NCBI GenBank assembly: GCA_910585075.1
Contig: CAJUED010000022.1
Coordinates: 1-58,560 of the forward strand
Origin: an uncultured Lachnospiraceae bacterium
Lineage (GTDB): Bacteria; Bacillota; Clostridia; Lachnospirales; Lachnospiraceae
Length of the DNA: 58,560 nt
Direction: 5' to 3'
The notes beneath the pieces are model-generated. The model was not told the origin of the DNA. It did no database searches and saw only the letters and a program-made list of their open reading frames with translations. The position numbers and the translations under genes were made by a program. Positions 43,016 through 52,548 of the stretch are shown here, in pieces (position 1 is the stretch's first letter; each line of letters opens with the position of its first letter).

Positions 43016-44287
43016 TTATTCCTCCGGCTCTGAAATATGCAGCATCACGGTAATCGGTTCCCGCAGCGACACATTCTCCGGCAGGCCAAAGTCCACGGCC
43101 ACCGTATAATAGCCTGGCTCCGGGTTTTCCATTCCCTGTTCCTGCATCCATCTCTGAACATCCACCACACCGGACATGTTTCTTGCCTGCAGGGCATTTA
43201 CATCCTCTGAAAGTCCGACCACTTCTATCGTAAAGCTTTCTTCCAGCTCGGAAATACTTGCGTTGTAACCCTCCGGAATATTGGTAACCCTCACTCGTTC
43301 CTCTCTGATTTCCAGCCGCTTAATCACTTCAGCCTGTATGTGAATCGTAACGCTCTTAAAAGCGTCATCCTGATTTACCAGAAAAACATTTTCAGGCAGA
43401 TAAGGACGAATATCCACCTCAGCCGTATAGTCCTCCATCTGATTTGTAAGGTCAATTGCTTCCGCAGGTATTTCTATCGCTGAAATGTTTCTGAGTACGC
43501 TGGCCTTGCCTGCTATCTCTACGGACGCGCCGTTTCCTTCCGGCTCGCCAATCATTCTGTAACCCTGTGGCACCTCACCGCTTACACTGAAGTTGACAGG
43601 GACAGAGGTTTTCTGCCAGATACTTACCCCTACGCCCACAGACTTGATATTCATTGTAATTTTGCTTGTACTGACCTCGTTGTCGTCTATATCGTAGAGC
43701 TTAATTTCTCCGTTGGTCACAATATCGTTTGTAATTCCGGTGACATTTACATCCACGCTTGCTTTCGCCACCGTATCAATCACTGACTGAGGGCCGGAGA
43801 TTCTCACAAGGTTCTGGTCCGTAGTCACTTCGCCTATCATATATCCGCTTTCCACCTCTCCCGAAGTGGTTGCCTTTAATGTCAACGCTTTGCTTCTCTT
43901 GTTTTCTATTTTTAGCTTTACCGTATCATTGCTTCCCGCAATGCTGTTGATATTTGAAACATTTGTGGTAAGCTTGATGGAAATTGTGTCAAGACTGCTG
44001 AGCTCCTGCACATCCGCCGTTGCAATAATATTTTCATCCTTCAAATCATTTATAACGGAACGCGGCGCCCTCACAGTCACTCTGTTGATTACATCCGTTC
44101 CATCCAGCACTTCATACACCTGCCCTGAATCCGTAATGAGCTCCGTATTCAGAAGCTGCACAGGAATATTATAAAAGCTCTGGGGTACCGTCGGATTGTT
44201 AATACCGGTCACTACCAGCCAAAGTATCACTGCCAAAAAAACCGAAGCGATTTTTAAACTAATATTCTTCGTCAGTTTATTTTTCAC
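43016..44287 (-). CDS. cdaR: CdaA regulatory protein CdaR (YbbR domains)
   Basis: 423-residue membrane-anchored protein that modulates the diadenylate cyclase. Seen: one N-terminal membrane helix (about 8-26, NISLKIASVFLAVILWLVV) and four YbbR-like repeats outside, each with a VxVxGP- or VRAPRS-like turn. Start is GTG 44287; it overlaps the cdaA stop by 11 bp. A direct complex with CdaA is known in related bacteria. Confidence 0.93.
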   Translation of the reverse strand: MKNKLTKNISLKIASVFLAVILWLVVTGINNPTVPQSFYNIPVQLLNTELITDSGQVYEVLDGTDVINRVTVRAPRSVINDLKDENIIATADVQELSSLDTISIKLTTNVSNINSIAGSNDTVKLKIENKRSKALTLKATTSGEVESGYMIGEVTTDQNLVRISGPQSVIDTVAKASVDVNVTGITNDIVTNGEIKLYDIDDNEVSTSKITMNIKSVGVGVSIWQKTSVPVNFSVSGEVPQGYRMIGEPEGNGASVEIAGKASVLRNISAIEIPAEAIDLTNQMEDYTAEVDIRPYLPENVFLVNQDDAFKSVTIHIQAEVIKRLEIREERVRVTNIPEGYNASISELEESFTIEVVGLSEDVNALQARNMSGVVDVQRWMQEQGMENPEPGYYTVAVDFGLPENVSLREPITVMLHISEPEE

Positions 44288-45146
44288 CTTTAGACCGTCC
44301 CTTCCACAGAATCCTTTTCCGGGTTTCTTCTTCCGGTTTGTTCTGTATTGTCCTGAGCTTCTCCTTCAGGGAATCGCCATTTAAATTCCTCTCTATCTCG
44401 CCTTCATAAGCCACGCTTATTTTTCCTGTTTCTTCAGATACAATAATCGTAAGGGAATCCGTCACCTCGGAAATACCCACTCCGGCCCTGTGCCTGGTTC
44501 CTAACTCCTTGCTGAGTCCCATATTATCCGAAAGAGGCAGATAACACGTAGCGGATGTAATTCTGTTTCCTCTGACAATAACCGCCCCATCATGGAGAGG
44601 CGTATTGTGTTCAAATATGTTTATGAGCAGCTGACTGGTGACAATTCCATCCACATCAATACCTGTTCTCTCATACTCTGCAAGGGACTGGTTTTGCTCT
44701 ACGACAATAAGGGCACCGGTTTTCACCTTGCCCATCTCCACACATGCCCTTGCAATTTCATTGATGGTTTTATCTGAAAATCTACCCTCAGCCAAGCTCT
44801 TTCCCAATTCAAAGGGCACAATAGAACTGATAATATTTTTTCTTCCCAGCTCCTCTACTGCCTTTCGAAGCTCCGGCTGCAAGATTACCACCACAGCGGT
44901 TACTGCCACGCCAAATACATTCTGTACGATCCAGAGAATTGTATTCATCTCAAAATACGCTGCTATCAGTATGAATACGGCTATGACAAGAATACCCTTA
45001 AGCAGCGACCAGGCCCTTGTATTCTTAATCCATACCAGTATGCTATAGATCAGAAAAGAGATAATGATAATCTCCACAATATCTGTCCATCGCACGCCCG
45101 AGACCCGTGACAGGTATGTTTCTATAATTTCTATTCCCCGTGACAT
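44277..45146 (-). CDS. cdaA: Diadenylate cyclase
   Basis: 289-residue membrane enzyme that makes c-di-AMP from two ATP. Seen: three N-terminal membrane helices (about 22-90), then the DAC domain with LHDGAVI (DGA at 186-188) and GTRHRAGVG (RHR at 218-220), both catalytic. ATG 45146 follows GGGGAG; a TTG-led extension is dropped. It heads the conserved cdaA-cdaR-glmM block. Confidence 0.96.
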   Translation of the reverse strand: MSRGIEIIETYLSRVSGVRWTDIVEIIIISFLIYSILVWIKNTRAWSLLKGILVIAVFILIAAYFEMNTILWIVQNVFGVAVTAVVVILQPELRKAVEELGRKNIISSIVPFELGKSLAEGRFSDKTINEIARACVEMGKVKTGALIVVEQNQSLAEYERTGIDVDGIVTSQLLINIFEHNTPLHDGAVIVRGNRITSATCYLPLSDNMGLSKELGTRHRAGVGISEVTDSLTIIVSEETGKISVAYEGEIERNLNGDSLKEKLRTIQNKPEEETRKRILWKGRSKGEK

Positions 45147-45185
45147 TTCATTGCTCCCCGCTACCAATATAAATTGAATCCTTCC

Positions 45186-46145
45186 TTATCGTCTTGACTG
45201 GTTACCGGAAGGCCGTCTCTTTGAACTGTTGATTCGTTTCACTGTCCTTGAGGGTGTCGCCACCGTAATTTTCGGCACTGCCTTCACATAATAATAATAT
45301 TCATCGTCTTCAAACTGTACTTTTTCCGTCCGGTTGTAATCCACATGAAAAGTGAAAAATTCCACCACTTTTGCAATCAACACGGAAACCACGGTTCCTA
45401 TGATAATTCCTACAATAGAGACATTTGTGTCAAACATCAAATCGCCTACCAGCAAGATCATCACATCTGCAATTGCGCCGGCTATGATCGCTATGGTCCA
45501 TGCATAATTGACTGACAGCCGCTTAATCAGATAGACAAGGATAATTGTCACTGCAAAAGCCACTATCGTAAGCATCATATCCTTATTATTTAGGAATCCG
45601 TCAATCACTAACCTGAATCTGGCAACTAACTCCTCCGTATCGGTTCCCGAAAAAGTCGTCGCATTATCACTGATATAATTGAGCAGATAACTGATCATCA
45701 CACCGCACCCCACGGACACTGCAGATGCCGGTGTTCCCACAAGCCCCATGGTAAGAGGCATCACATAGGGAATCTTAAGCAGAAAGCATATGGGCGTCAA
45801 CAGCACCACAAAGGTATCCTTTGGTGAAAGCCTGAAATAAAGCAAAAACATTACCAGAAAAAGTACCAGTGCAATCACTGCACATTCCAAAGACAATTCA
45901 TACAGATGCAGCACCGTAAATACCGCAGCAATAAATATTATGAAATTTGCCGGCATGAAAGAACACATCAGGGAAACAATAAGCACAATGGATATGTTGT
46001 CCAGCCTGTGCATATATCCAATTTTCCCATTGATCATCATAAGTGCTGTGAGCGCCAGTATCAGCTTCACCAGCGGTTTTAAATATACCTCATATTTACC
46101 AATAAAATTCTTAATATACTGTTTTGCAACAAGTAAGGTTGTCAT
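45186..46145 (-). CDS. Polytopic membrane protein of unknown function
   Basis: 319-residue protein with about eight hydrophobic segments and a charged, Arg/Lys-rich C-terminal tail (RINSSKRRPS near the end). I do not recognise the family. A segment KDTFVVLLTPICFLLKIPYVMPL with GLVGTPASAVSVGCGV stands out as a possible conserved core. ATG 46145 follows GGGGATG; an in-frame ATG eight codons earlier is less likely. Directly upstream of cdaA (39 nt) and downstream of another small membrane protein, so it may act with c-di-AMP signalling or cell-wall work. Confidence 0.8.
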   Translation of the reverse strand: MTTLLVAKQYIKNFIGKYEVYLKPLVKLILALTALMMINGKIGYMHRLDNISIVLIVSLMCSFMPANFIIFIAAVFTVLHLYELSLECAVIALVLFLVMFLLYFRLSPKDTFVVLLTPICFLLKIPYVMPLTMGLVGTPASAVSVGCGVMISYLLNYISDNATTFSGTDTEELVARFRLVIDGFLNNKDMMLTIVAFAVTIILVYLIKRLSVNYAWTIAIIAGAIADVMILLVGDLMFDTNVSIVGIIIGTVVSVLIAKVVEFFTFHVDYNRTEKVQFEDDEYYYYVKAVPKITVATPSRTVKRINSSKRRPSGNQSRR

Positions 46146-46158
46146 ATAGTCATCCCCA

Positions 46159-46545
46159 TTATTTATCATACATGCCTGCTAATTTTTTCAGGCTGCTGTG
46201 GTAATTTTTCAGGCTTTTCTTCGCCCTGCTGTATCGGGTGGCAGCGACAACATACGTAATAATCCCATATGCCCCTACCACGCATAAATACAATATGGCT
46301 ATGTCCTTTCCAAATTCCAGCAAGTCCATCTTATAGATATCCTGCATCAGTTCCTCAAAATGATATAATACATAAATTCCGAACAGTGCAAAGAAAGAAA
46401 TTGTAGCCGCAATCGTTGATTTCAATACCTGGAATCCAACATAGTCATTCCGGAAATAATGGATGATCGCTATATCCTTTTTTCCTCTGTGAGACTCATA
46501 GGACGCCAGTTTGGTCATAAGGATGACCTTTTCTTCATTTATCAT
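46159..46545 (-). CDS. Small two-helix membrane protein of unknown function
   Basis: 128-residue protein with hydrophobic segments at about 42-60 and 82-102 and a basic C-terminal part (SRAKKSLKNYHSSLKKL). No family is recognised. It ends 13 nt before the larger membrane protein, suggesting a two-gene set upstream of cdaA. Confidence 0.75.
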   Translation of the reverse strand: MINEEKVILMTKLASYESHRGKKDIAIIHYFRNDYVGFQVLKSTIAATISFFALFGIYVLYHFEELMQDIYKMDLLEFGKDIAILYLCVVGAYGIITYVVAATRYSRAKKSLKNYHSSLKKLAGMYDK

Positions 46546-46621
46546 AATTCCGTACCTTTCAACTGCGCCATGTATTACTGCACTTTAAAAGGTGTTTCTC
46601 CTATACAATATGCAAAAAGCT

Positions 46622-47029
46622 TTAAAGGAAACGCATCTTTTCATGGCTTTTTGTTGAAGCTGGCTTTTTCACCGGCTCCTTCGCTTTATCCCTGCCCATG
46701 GCATGGTTAAATTCCTGGGTCATTTCTATCTTGCACTTATCGCAGAAACGGCCCGACTGTATCATTTTCCCGCAGCCCTCACAGGGAATTCTGATAGGTG
46801 AGTCATCCGCAAACTGCAGACGTTCTTCCCGAATCCACTGGCGAATTTGTGATATCTCCACCTCACAGGCTTCAGCCACCTCTGTAATATCCGCCCCGTG
46901 ATTCTCCTGCACGAATTTCTTTACTTCCTGAAATTTGGCTTCCTGTTCTTCTCTGCATCTGGGACAAACCGGAGGCCCCCCTACATAATTAAATATCCTG
47001 CCGCATTTCCTGCAATTACGTACGTTCAT
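46622..47029 (-). CDS. YvyF-like flagellar operon protein
   Basis: 135-residue protein similar to YvyF (TIGR03826), a flagellar-operon protein of unclear role. Seen: an N-terminal zinc ribbon (CRKCGRIF, then CPRCREE), a helical middle with a MerR/HTH-like segment (ITEVAEACEVEISQIRQWI) and a second cysteine pair group (CEGCGKMI, CDKC). ATG 47029 is better spaced from GAGGAGG than the ATG two codons before. Confidence 0.85.
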   Translation of the reverse strand: MNVRNCRKCGRIFNYVGGPPVCPRCREEQEAKFQEVKKFVQENHGADITEVAEACEVEISQIRQWIREERLQFADDSPIRIPCEGCGKMIQSGRFCDKCKIEMTQEFNHAMGRDKAKEPVKKPASTKSHEKMRFL

Positions 47030-47060
47030 TGTCATACCTCCTCTATTATTTTATCAAACT

Positions 47061-47771
47061 TTAAATACCCCTGCCGATTGTCAATGCCATAAAGTAAACT
47101 TCCGTTATACCCGCCCTTCGCAAAACCTGCGCCATAGCATCAATTGTACTGCCGGTTGTGTATATATCGTCTATAATAACAATCGTATTTAATTTTACAT
47201 CATTTTGCAGGATTTTAAAAGCCCTTTTCAAATTATTTTGCCGCTCCCCATGGCTTTGGTTTTTGAGAGGCTGCGTTCTTTTCACTCTGGTCATGAGAGA
47301 ACAATTCACAGGAACGCCGCAATACCCCGACAATTCCCGGGCAATCAGCTCCACCTGATTGTATCCCCGCCTCCGAACCCTGGAAGGATGGGCGGGAACC
47401 GGCAAAAATGCATCCGGCCTTATCTCAGAAATCCATTTTGCCTTTTTTTCATACAAATCCTTCCCGTAAAAGTCAGCATACTCCATTCTTCCCCCATATT
47501 TAAAACGAAAAATAGAGTCCGCCATACTTCCGTAGTCATACAAAGCCGTACCTCTTATGTAGCTGTGTTTTCCCCTTTCACAATCCCGGCAGTATTCCTG
47601 CTCATCATTTTTCAGCTGCTTGCCGCACTTCATACAGGCAGGTTCTTTGATATAAATAATCTTATCCCTGCATTTTCCGCATACGGATTCCCCTATCCGG
47701 TCCGTAACTTCATCACACACCACGCACCGCCTTGGAAAAACCAAATCCAGCATCCGTTTTCCTGCTTCCAT
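47061..47771 (-). CDS. comF: ComF-family phosphoribosyltransferase-like protein
   Basis: 236-residue ComF-type protein linked to DNA uptake in competent bacteria. Seen: two N-terminal zinc knuckles (CVVCDEV..CGKC and CMKCGKQ..CRDC), the PVPAHPSRVRRRGYNQ block and the PRPP motif IVIIDDIYTTGSTI. The longest frame runs 168 nt further back into recD2 and has no homology; ATG 47771 behind GGAGG fits the family length. A second ATG at 47798 is possible. It follows recD2 and a 9-bp-stem hairpin (47799-47819). Confidence 0.9.
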   Translation of the reverse strand: MEAGKRMLDLVFPRRCVVCDEVTDRIGESVCGKCRDKIIYIKEPACMKCGKQLKNDEQEYCRDCERGKHSYIRGTALYDYGSMADSIFRFKYGGRMEYADFYGKDLYEKKAKWISEIRPDAFLPVPAHPSRVRRRGYNQVELIARELSGYCGVPVNCSLMTRVKRTQPLKNQSHGERQNNLKRAFKILQNDVKLNTIVIIDDIYTTGSTIDAMAQVLRRAGITEVYFMALTIGRGI

Positions 47772-47830
47772 CAGACCTCCATTCAATCTAACTTCCATGT
47801 TGCTGCTTTGCAGCAACACAAAACTTGTCT

Positions 47831-50056
47831 TCACGCTATCTCTGTGATTCTGTCGCACAGGCTGGTATAGCGCCTGTGCTGGCTTTCGTTTTGAATCATC
47901 TCCTGCACCGTTCTTCTGCTGCCCAGAATTGTAACGCATTTTCTCGCACGGGTCACTGCCGTATACAGAAGATTCCTGTTAAAAAGCATTTTAGGCCCTG
48001 ATAAAAGCGGCAGGATCACTGCCGGGTATTCGCTTCCCTGGGATTTGTGAATGGTTACCGCGTAGGCAAGCTCGATTTCTTCAAGGCCGGCAAAGGGATA
48101 ATCCACCTGCTTATGCTCGTCATACTCCACCGTAAGCTGAGCGGCCGCCTCATCAATCTCCTTTATCATGCCCACATCCCCGTTGAAGACGCCCATCCCC
48201 TTATCAATGGCTATACCGTACTTGCTTACAATCTCCCAGGCAAGTTGGTAATTATTCTTAACCTGCATCACCTTATCGCCTACCCTGAAAAGTCTTTCCC
48301 CTGACGTATATTCCTTTTTCTCAGGCGCCGGCGGATTCAGGTACCTCTGCAATATTCCATTGAGTACCTCCACCCCCAGATTTCCCTTTCTCATTGGTGT
48401 GAGTACCTGAATATCATAAGGCCCGGCATCCACATATCGGGGGAGCATCTCCCGGATCAGCTGAATCATATGTTTATAAATCACATTTACATCCGCTCTC
48501 TCCAAAAAGAAAAAATCCCGGCTCTTATTATCCAGGGTAATGCACTCCCCATGGTTAATCCTGTGGGCATTGACCACAATATCACTTTCTCCCGCCTGTC
48601 TGAAAATCTTCTTAAGCATCACCACCGGAAAGGCATTGCTCTTGATCAAATCCTGCAGGACCTGTCCCGGGCCAACGCTGGGAAGCTGGTCCACATCCCC
48701 CACCATAATCAGCCTTGTGCCCACACTGACTGCCCGCAGCAAAGCCTGAAACAAAAAAATATCAACCATAGACATCTCGTCAATGATAATCACATCCGCC
48801 TCTAAAGGATTTTCCTCGTTGCGTTCAAATTGCCCGTGCTTTTCTTCCTCCACAGCCCCGTTGACCTCTAAAAGCCTGTGGATTGTTCGGGCTTCATATC
48901 CGGTTGCCTCTGTCATCCGCTTGGCCGCACGCCCGGTAGGGGCCGCCAGGAGAATGTCCATCCCTTCCTTTTCAAAATAACGTATTATGGTATTGATTGT
49001 AGTGGTTTTCCCCGTACCTGGCCCTCCGGATAAAATCATGAGTCCTGACCCTACGCTTTGAAGCACGGCCTTTCTTTGCAGCTCATCCAATTCTATTCCC
49101 TGCTCCTTTTCCAGAAGATGCAGAAGCTCTTTTATCTTCTTTTCTTCTGACCGCAGAGCCTCGTCTTCCAGAGTAATATTCAAATCGTGCAGCATCCTCG
49201 CACAGCTCAATTCCGCATAGTAATAGGCGGACGCATAAACCCTCTTTTCTTCCTCCTTCAGCTTAATTACAAGTTTCCTGTCCATAGCCAGATTGGCAAG
49301 CTGCGGTTCCACAGCATCCTGAGACAGCCCCAAAAGCTCCGCCGCCCGTCCCAAAAGCCTGTCCGCCGGCAGATAAATATGTCCTTCCCCCGCCGCCAAG
49401 AGTAATATATACAAAATACCGCTTCTTATCCGAAAGTCCGAGTCCGTATGAATGCCTATCCGCGATGCAATTTCATCGGCGATTTTAAATCCCACTCCAT
49501 CTATATCCTCCGCAAGACGGTAAGGGTTTTCTTTCATGATGCCGTACAGATCCGAACCATATTGATGATAAATTTTAACAGCCAGCGTATTGGAAATTCC
49601 ATATTTTTGTAAAAAGACAAAAGCTTTTCGCATATCTTTCTTTTCCACTATCTGTGTGGCAATCTCCTGGGCTTTACGCTGGCTGATCCCCTTTATCTCC
49701 ACAAGCCGTTCCGGTTCTTCCTCAATAATTCTAAAGGTCTCTCCGCCAAATTTCTTGACGATTCTGGCCGCCATGGCTTCCCCTATTCCCTTAATGGCGC
49801 CTGAACCCAGATAGCGCTCCATGCTGGCTGCATCATCCGGTTCCACTGCCTGATAGCCTTCCACCTTAAACTGCTTCCCATACAAAGGATGCTCTACATA
49901 GCCGCCCTTTAGTTCCAGCGTTTCCCCTGTTTCCACGGAGCCGAAGCTTCCAACACAGACCAGTTCTTCTCCATTTTGCGCTAAAGAGACAACCGCATAG
50001 CCATTTTCCTTATTCTGATAAATAATATGATCCACGTATCCCGTAATCGTCTCCAT
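47831..50056 (-). CDS. recD2: RecD2-type DNA helicase
   Basis: 741-residue 5'-3' helicase of the RecD2 (RecD-like, not RecBCD) group, with roles in DNA repair and replication. Seen: an N-terminal OB/HhH region (GSGAIKGIGEAMAARIVKKF), Walker A LSGGPGTGKTTTIN, the IIIDEMSMVD Walker B, GDVDQLPSVGPGQ and the C-terminal AVTIHKSQGSEYP and LYTAVTRAR motifs of UvrD/RecD helicases. ATG 50056 follows GGGGA; the frame extends four codons upstream. Confidence 0.95.
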   Translation of the reverse strand: METITGYVDHIIYQNKENGYAVVSLAQNGEELVCVGSFGSVETGETLELKGGYVEHPLYGKQFKVEGYQAVEPDDAASMERYLGSGAIKGIGEAMAARIVKKFGGETFRIIEEEPERLVEIKGISQRKAQEIATQIVEKKDMRKAFVFLQKYGISNTLAVKIYHQYGSDLYGIMKENPYRLAEDIDGVGFKIADEIASRIGIHTDSDFRIRSGILYILLLAAGEGHIYLPADRLLGRAAELLGLSQDAVEPQLANLAMDRKLVIKLKEEEKRVYASAYYYAELSCARMLHDLNITLEDEALRSEEKKIKELLHLLEKEQGIELDELQRKAVLQSVGSGLMILSGGPGTGKTTTINTIIRYFEKEGMDILLAAPTGRAAKRMTEATGYEARTIHRLLEVNGAVEEEKHGQFERNEENPLEADVIIIDEMSMVDIFLFQALLRAVSVGTRLIMVGDVDQLPSVGPGQVLQDLIKSNAFPVVMLKKIFRQAGESDIVVNAHRINHGECITLDNKSRDFFFLERADVNVIYKHMIQLIREMLPRYVDAGPYDIQVLTPMRKGNLGVEVLNGILQRYLNPPAPEKKEYTSGERLFRVGDKVMQVKNNYQLAWEIVSKYGIAIDKGMGVFNGDVGMIKEIDEAAAQLTVEYDEHKQVDYPFAGLEEIELAYAVTIHKSQGSEYPAVILPLLSGPKMLFNRNLLYTAVTRARKCVTILGSRRTVQEMIQNESQHRRYTSLCDRITEIA

Positions 50057-50207
50057 ACAATTCCCCACTCTCAGCTGTCAAACCGATTATCCGCATTTCC
50101 GTCTTCCGCAAAAGTCAAATATCCATGCATTACTGTCCCCTGCACATGATTGTTTTCCTCATTACGCGCGGCAGTCCCAAATGTCTATGCCAGCCAACTG
50201 GCTCTAA

Positions 50208-50286
50208 GCAGCCACTTGACTCGTTGCTCACGGAAATAAAAGGCTGCCAAATAGAAACGGGGAACCGTCTCATTTCAGCAGCCTTT
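50208..50286 (-). terminator. Terminator and short repeat downstream of the flagellar genes
   Basis: AAAGGCTGC (50239-50247) and GCAGCCTTT (50278-50286) form a perfect 9-bp stem with an inner ACGG-GGAA-CCGT hairpin; on the minus strand it leads into TTTTATTT. Next to it (50208-50241) is a sequence resembling ones at 10070-10097 and 2713-2744. The 318-nt gap 50057-50374 holds nothing else I can support. Confidence 0.65.
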
Positions 50287-50374
50287 ATGTCCTTTTTATC
50301 TTTCATTGCGTATCAAGATATTGGTTTCGCTAATATCGGAACCAATGTCCTTTTAAGCTTCCATTCGGAAGCCC

Positions 50375-50737
50375 TTATTCCATATTATAATTCCGCTTCA
50401 TCTGCTCATACAACATCTGAGCCAACCCCAATCCCTGCAACTCCGTCGATGTGGAAGCCAGCTGTTGAATTGCCGAATCCTGAAAATAATCCACCAGATT
50501 ATTATTAGGGTCGCTGTTCTCATCAGATTTAAAGCAATCCACCGTCTTCTGCATCTCTTTGAACACCTGCTCCAGGAAATAAGATTCAAATTGCTTGCAG
50601 GCCGACAGCAGTTCGTCCTCTGACGCCTGTGAATAGTCCGTACCGCTTATTGTCTCTTTCAGCTTAGAACCGGCGGTCGTACCCTGATCCTTAATATAAT
50701 CCGCATATGCTGATGAAGAAATTCCACTGAAATCCAT
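50375..50737 (-). CDS. Flagellar rod-binding protein (FlgJ N-terminal type)
   Basis: 120-residue protein matching the rod-binding N-domain of FlgJ, which caps the growing flagellar rod. Seen: the conserved ACKQFESYFLEQVFKEMQKT helix, an NLVDYFQDSAIQQLAS segment and a C-terminal GLGLAQMLYEQMKRN helix. The muramidase domain of proteobacterial FlgJ is absent, as is common in Firmicutes. ATG 50737 lies seven bases after AGGAG; the ATG two codons earlier is too near. It follows flhP by 39 nt. Confidence 0.85.
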   Translation of the reverse strand: MDFSGISSSAYADYIKDQGTTAGSKLKETISGTDYSQASEDELLSACKQFESYFLEQVFKEMQKTVDCFKSDENSDPNNNLVDYFQDSAIQQLASTSTELQGLGLAQMLYEQMKRNYNME

Positions 50738-50776
50738 ACCCATACTCCTTTTACCGCTCTGATGCTTTATTCCTTA

Positions 50777-51598
50777 TTAACGTTTCAGATTATTCGCCGT
50801 CTGCATCATTTCATCGGTAGTGGTAATCGCCTTTGAGTTCATCTCGTAAGCACGCTGTGCGATAATCAGATTTACCATCTCGTCAGCAACCTGTACATTA
50901 GAGCCTTCCAGATATCCCTGAACCATCTTGCTTCTCACAAGATTCCTGTTATTGGCCTCGTTTAATGCCTCTCCGCTGGCCGGTGAAGTTTCCCAAAGGG
51001 TGCTTCCCTTCCTCACAAGTCCGCCCGGGTTGTTAAACTGGTACATACCAATGGTCATATTAAGTGACTGTGGGTTACCGTTTGCGTCAGGATAACAAAT
51101 GGTACCGTCATTGGTAATCGTAATCCTGTTGGTTACATAATTGTTATTCAAAGTGATTGTCCTGCCGGTAGTGCTCAGCACCGGCTGGCCGTCCTGATTG
51201 GTCAGAATCAATCCGCCATTGGTACCATTGGTTGCCCATGTAAAATCACCGTTACGGGTATAATATGTATTCCCATCACTGCCCTGAATAGCAAAGAAGC
51301 CTTCTCCCTCAATGGCAAATGATGCATCTCCGTTGGAAGCTAAGAAACTACCTTGAGTAAAAATAGAGTTGATGGATGAATTCCTTACACCCAAACCCAC
51401 CTGTGAACTGGTAGGCTTCGGGTCTCCGTTTGCCGTGGTGGTTGCCGTCTGCAATGTCTGATACAGCAGAGATTTAAACTGCGCCACCTGAGACTTGTAT
51501 CCCACCGTATTTACATTTGCCAGATTGTTGGCGATTGTATCAACATTTGTCTGCTGTGCGTTCATTCCTGTTGCCGCTGTCCATAAACTTCTAACCAT
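50777..51598 (-). CDS. flhP: Flagellar basal-body rod protein FlgG/FlhP
   Basis: 273-residue rod/hook-family protein of the FlgG type. Seen: N-terminal MVRSLWTAATGMNAQQ, the rod motif NNLANVNTVGYK, a central GEGFFAIQGSDG and the C-terminal MVNLIIAQRAYEMNSK helix used for axial assembly. ATG 51598 follows GGAGG. The order mbl, flhO, flhP is known from Bacillus, which supports the name. Confidence 0.93.
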   Translation of the reverse strand: MVRSLWTAATGMNAQQTNVDTIANNLANVNTVGYKSQVAQFKSLLYQTLQTATTTANGDPKPTSSQVGLGVRNSSINSIFTQGSFLASNGDASFAIEGEGFFAIQGSDGNTYYTRNGDFTWATNGTNGGLILTNQDGQPVLSTTGRTITLNNNYVTNRITITNDGTICYPDANGNPQSLNMTIGMYQFNNPGGLVRKGSTLWETSPASGEALNEANNRNLVRSKMVQGYLEGSNVQVADEMVNLIIAQRAYEMNSKAITTTDEMMQTANNLKR

Positions 51599-51681
51599 AA
51601 TAAACCTCCATGCTGCCGGCACCTGCAAATATTACCTGCGCATATTATCTATACGCGATATGTAATGGTGTCAGCACAAAT

Positions 51682-52458
51682 TTAAATCTTACCAAGTTGA
51701 TTTGCTGCTATATCTAATGTACTGTCATAAGTGGTTATCACTTTCTGGTTGCTCTCATACGCACGGGAAACCGTAATCATGTTTACCATTTCCGTGACAA
51801 CTGATATGTTGGAGGATTCCAGATATCCGGAATAAACCTCACCTGCCGCTTCCTTTTCCTCGGCACCCTCTATGGGCTGGAAGTAATTCTCTCCGTACCG
51901 CTCCAAATAATTATAGTCCTCAAAATCGGTAACCTGAATGGTTGCCACCACTCTGCCGTCTTGAATAATTCCGCCCTGTGTGTTAATTTCCGCTTTCAGA
52001 AGCGGATTTATCTGAATCGGTGATCCATTTTCATCAAGCACCGCATCCCCGTCTCTGGTAACCAGGCGTCCATCTTCCGTCAAAGTAAAGTCACCGTCTC
52101 TGGTATATTTCACGGATGTTTCACCGGATTTGTCGGTAAATTCAACTGCAAAAAAGCCTGCATCTGTCAGTGCCAAATCAAAGGTGTTTTCCGTGTGCTT
52201 TAACGGCCCCTGGGAAAAATCCGTATATCCTTCTCCAATCTTAACACCGGGATGATTCCGCCCCAGCCTTTTAGCCAGGCGGTCTCCTTCCGTAAAATCT
52301 TTAATCTTATAGGTCAAAATGGAATCAAAAGACTGGCTTGATGCCCCTTCCTTTTTGAAACCCGTTGTATCCGCATTCGCCAAATTGTTTGTGAGCACAT
52401 CCATTCTGTGCTGCTCGTTGACCATACCCGTATAGGCAGTGTATAACCCTTTTACCAT
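51682..52458 (-). CDS. flhO: Flagellar basal-body rod protein FlgF/FlhO-like
   Basis: 258-residue rod protein of the FlgF/FlhO type. Seen: MVKGLYTAYTGMVNEQH at the N-terminus, NNLANADTTGFKKEG, a central DAGFFAVEF block and the C-terminal EMVNMITVSRAYESNQ helix. ATG 52458 follows GAGGA; an upstream extension of 14 residues has no homology. Second gene of the mbl-flhO-flhP-flgJ-like run, exported by the flagellar type III system. Confidence 0.93.
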   Translation of the reverse strand: MVKGLYTAYTGMVNEQHRMDVLTNNLANADTTGFKKEGASSQSFDSILTYKIKDFTEGDRLAKRLGRNHPGVKIGEGYTDFSQGPLKHTENTFDLALTDAGFFAVEFTDKSGETSVKYTRDGDFTLTEDGRLVTRDGDAVLDENGSPIQINPLLKAEINTQGGIIQDGRVVATIQVTDFEDYNYLERYGENYFQPIEGAEEKEAAGEVYSGYLESSNISVVTEMVNMITVSRAYESNQKVITTYDSTLDIAANQLGKI

Positions 52459-52548
52459 AAATAAATCCTCGCTTTGCCCTTCCGACCGCAAACGGAACAT
52501 TTATTATGATTTTCCATTCACGACCGCATATTTATTTCAAATCTATTT

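Noticed and set aside
47772..47939. N-terminal extension of comF into recD2
   Set aside because: Overlaps recD2 by over 100 nt in another frame, and ComF homology begins after the GGAGG-preceded ATG at 47771.
50125..50508. 127-codon plus-strand frame
   Set aside because: Runs through a terminator hairpin and into the antisense of the flgJ-like gene; no motif.
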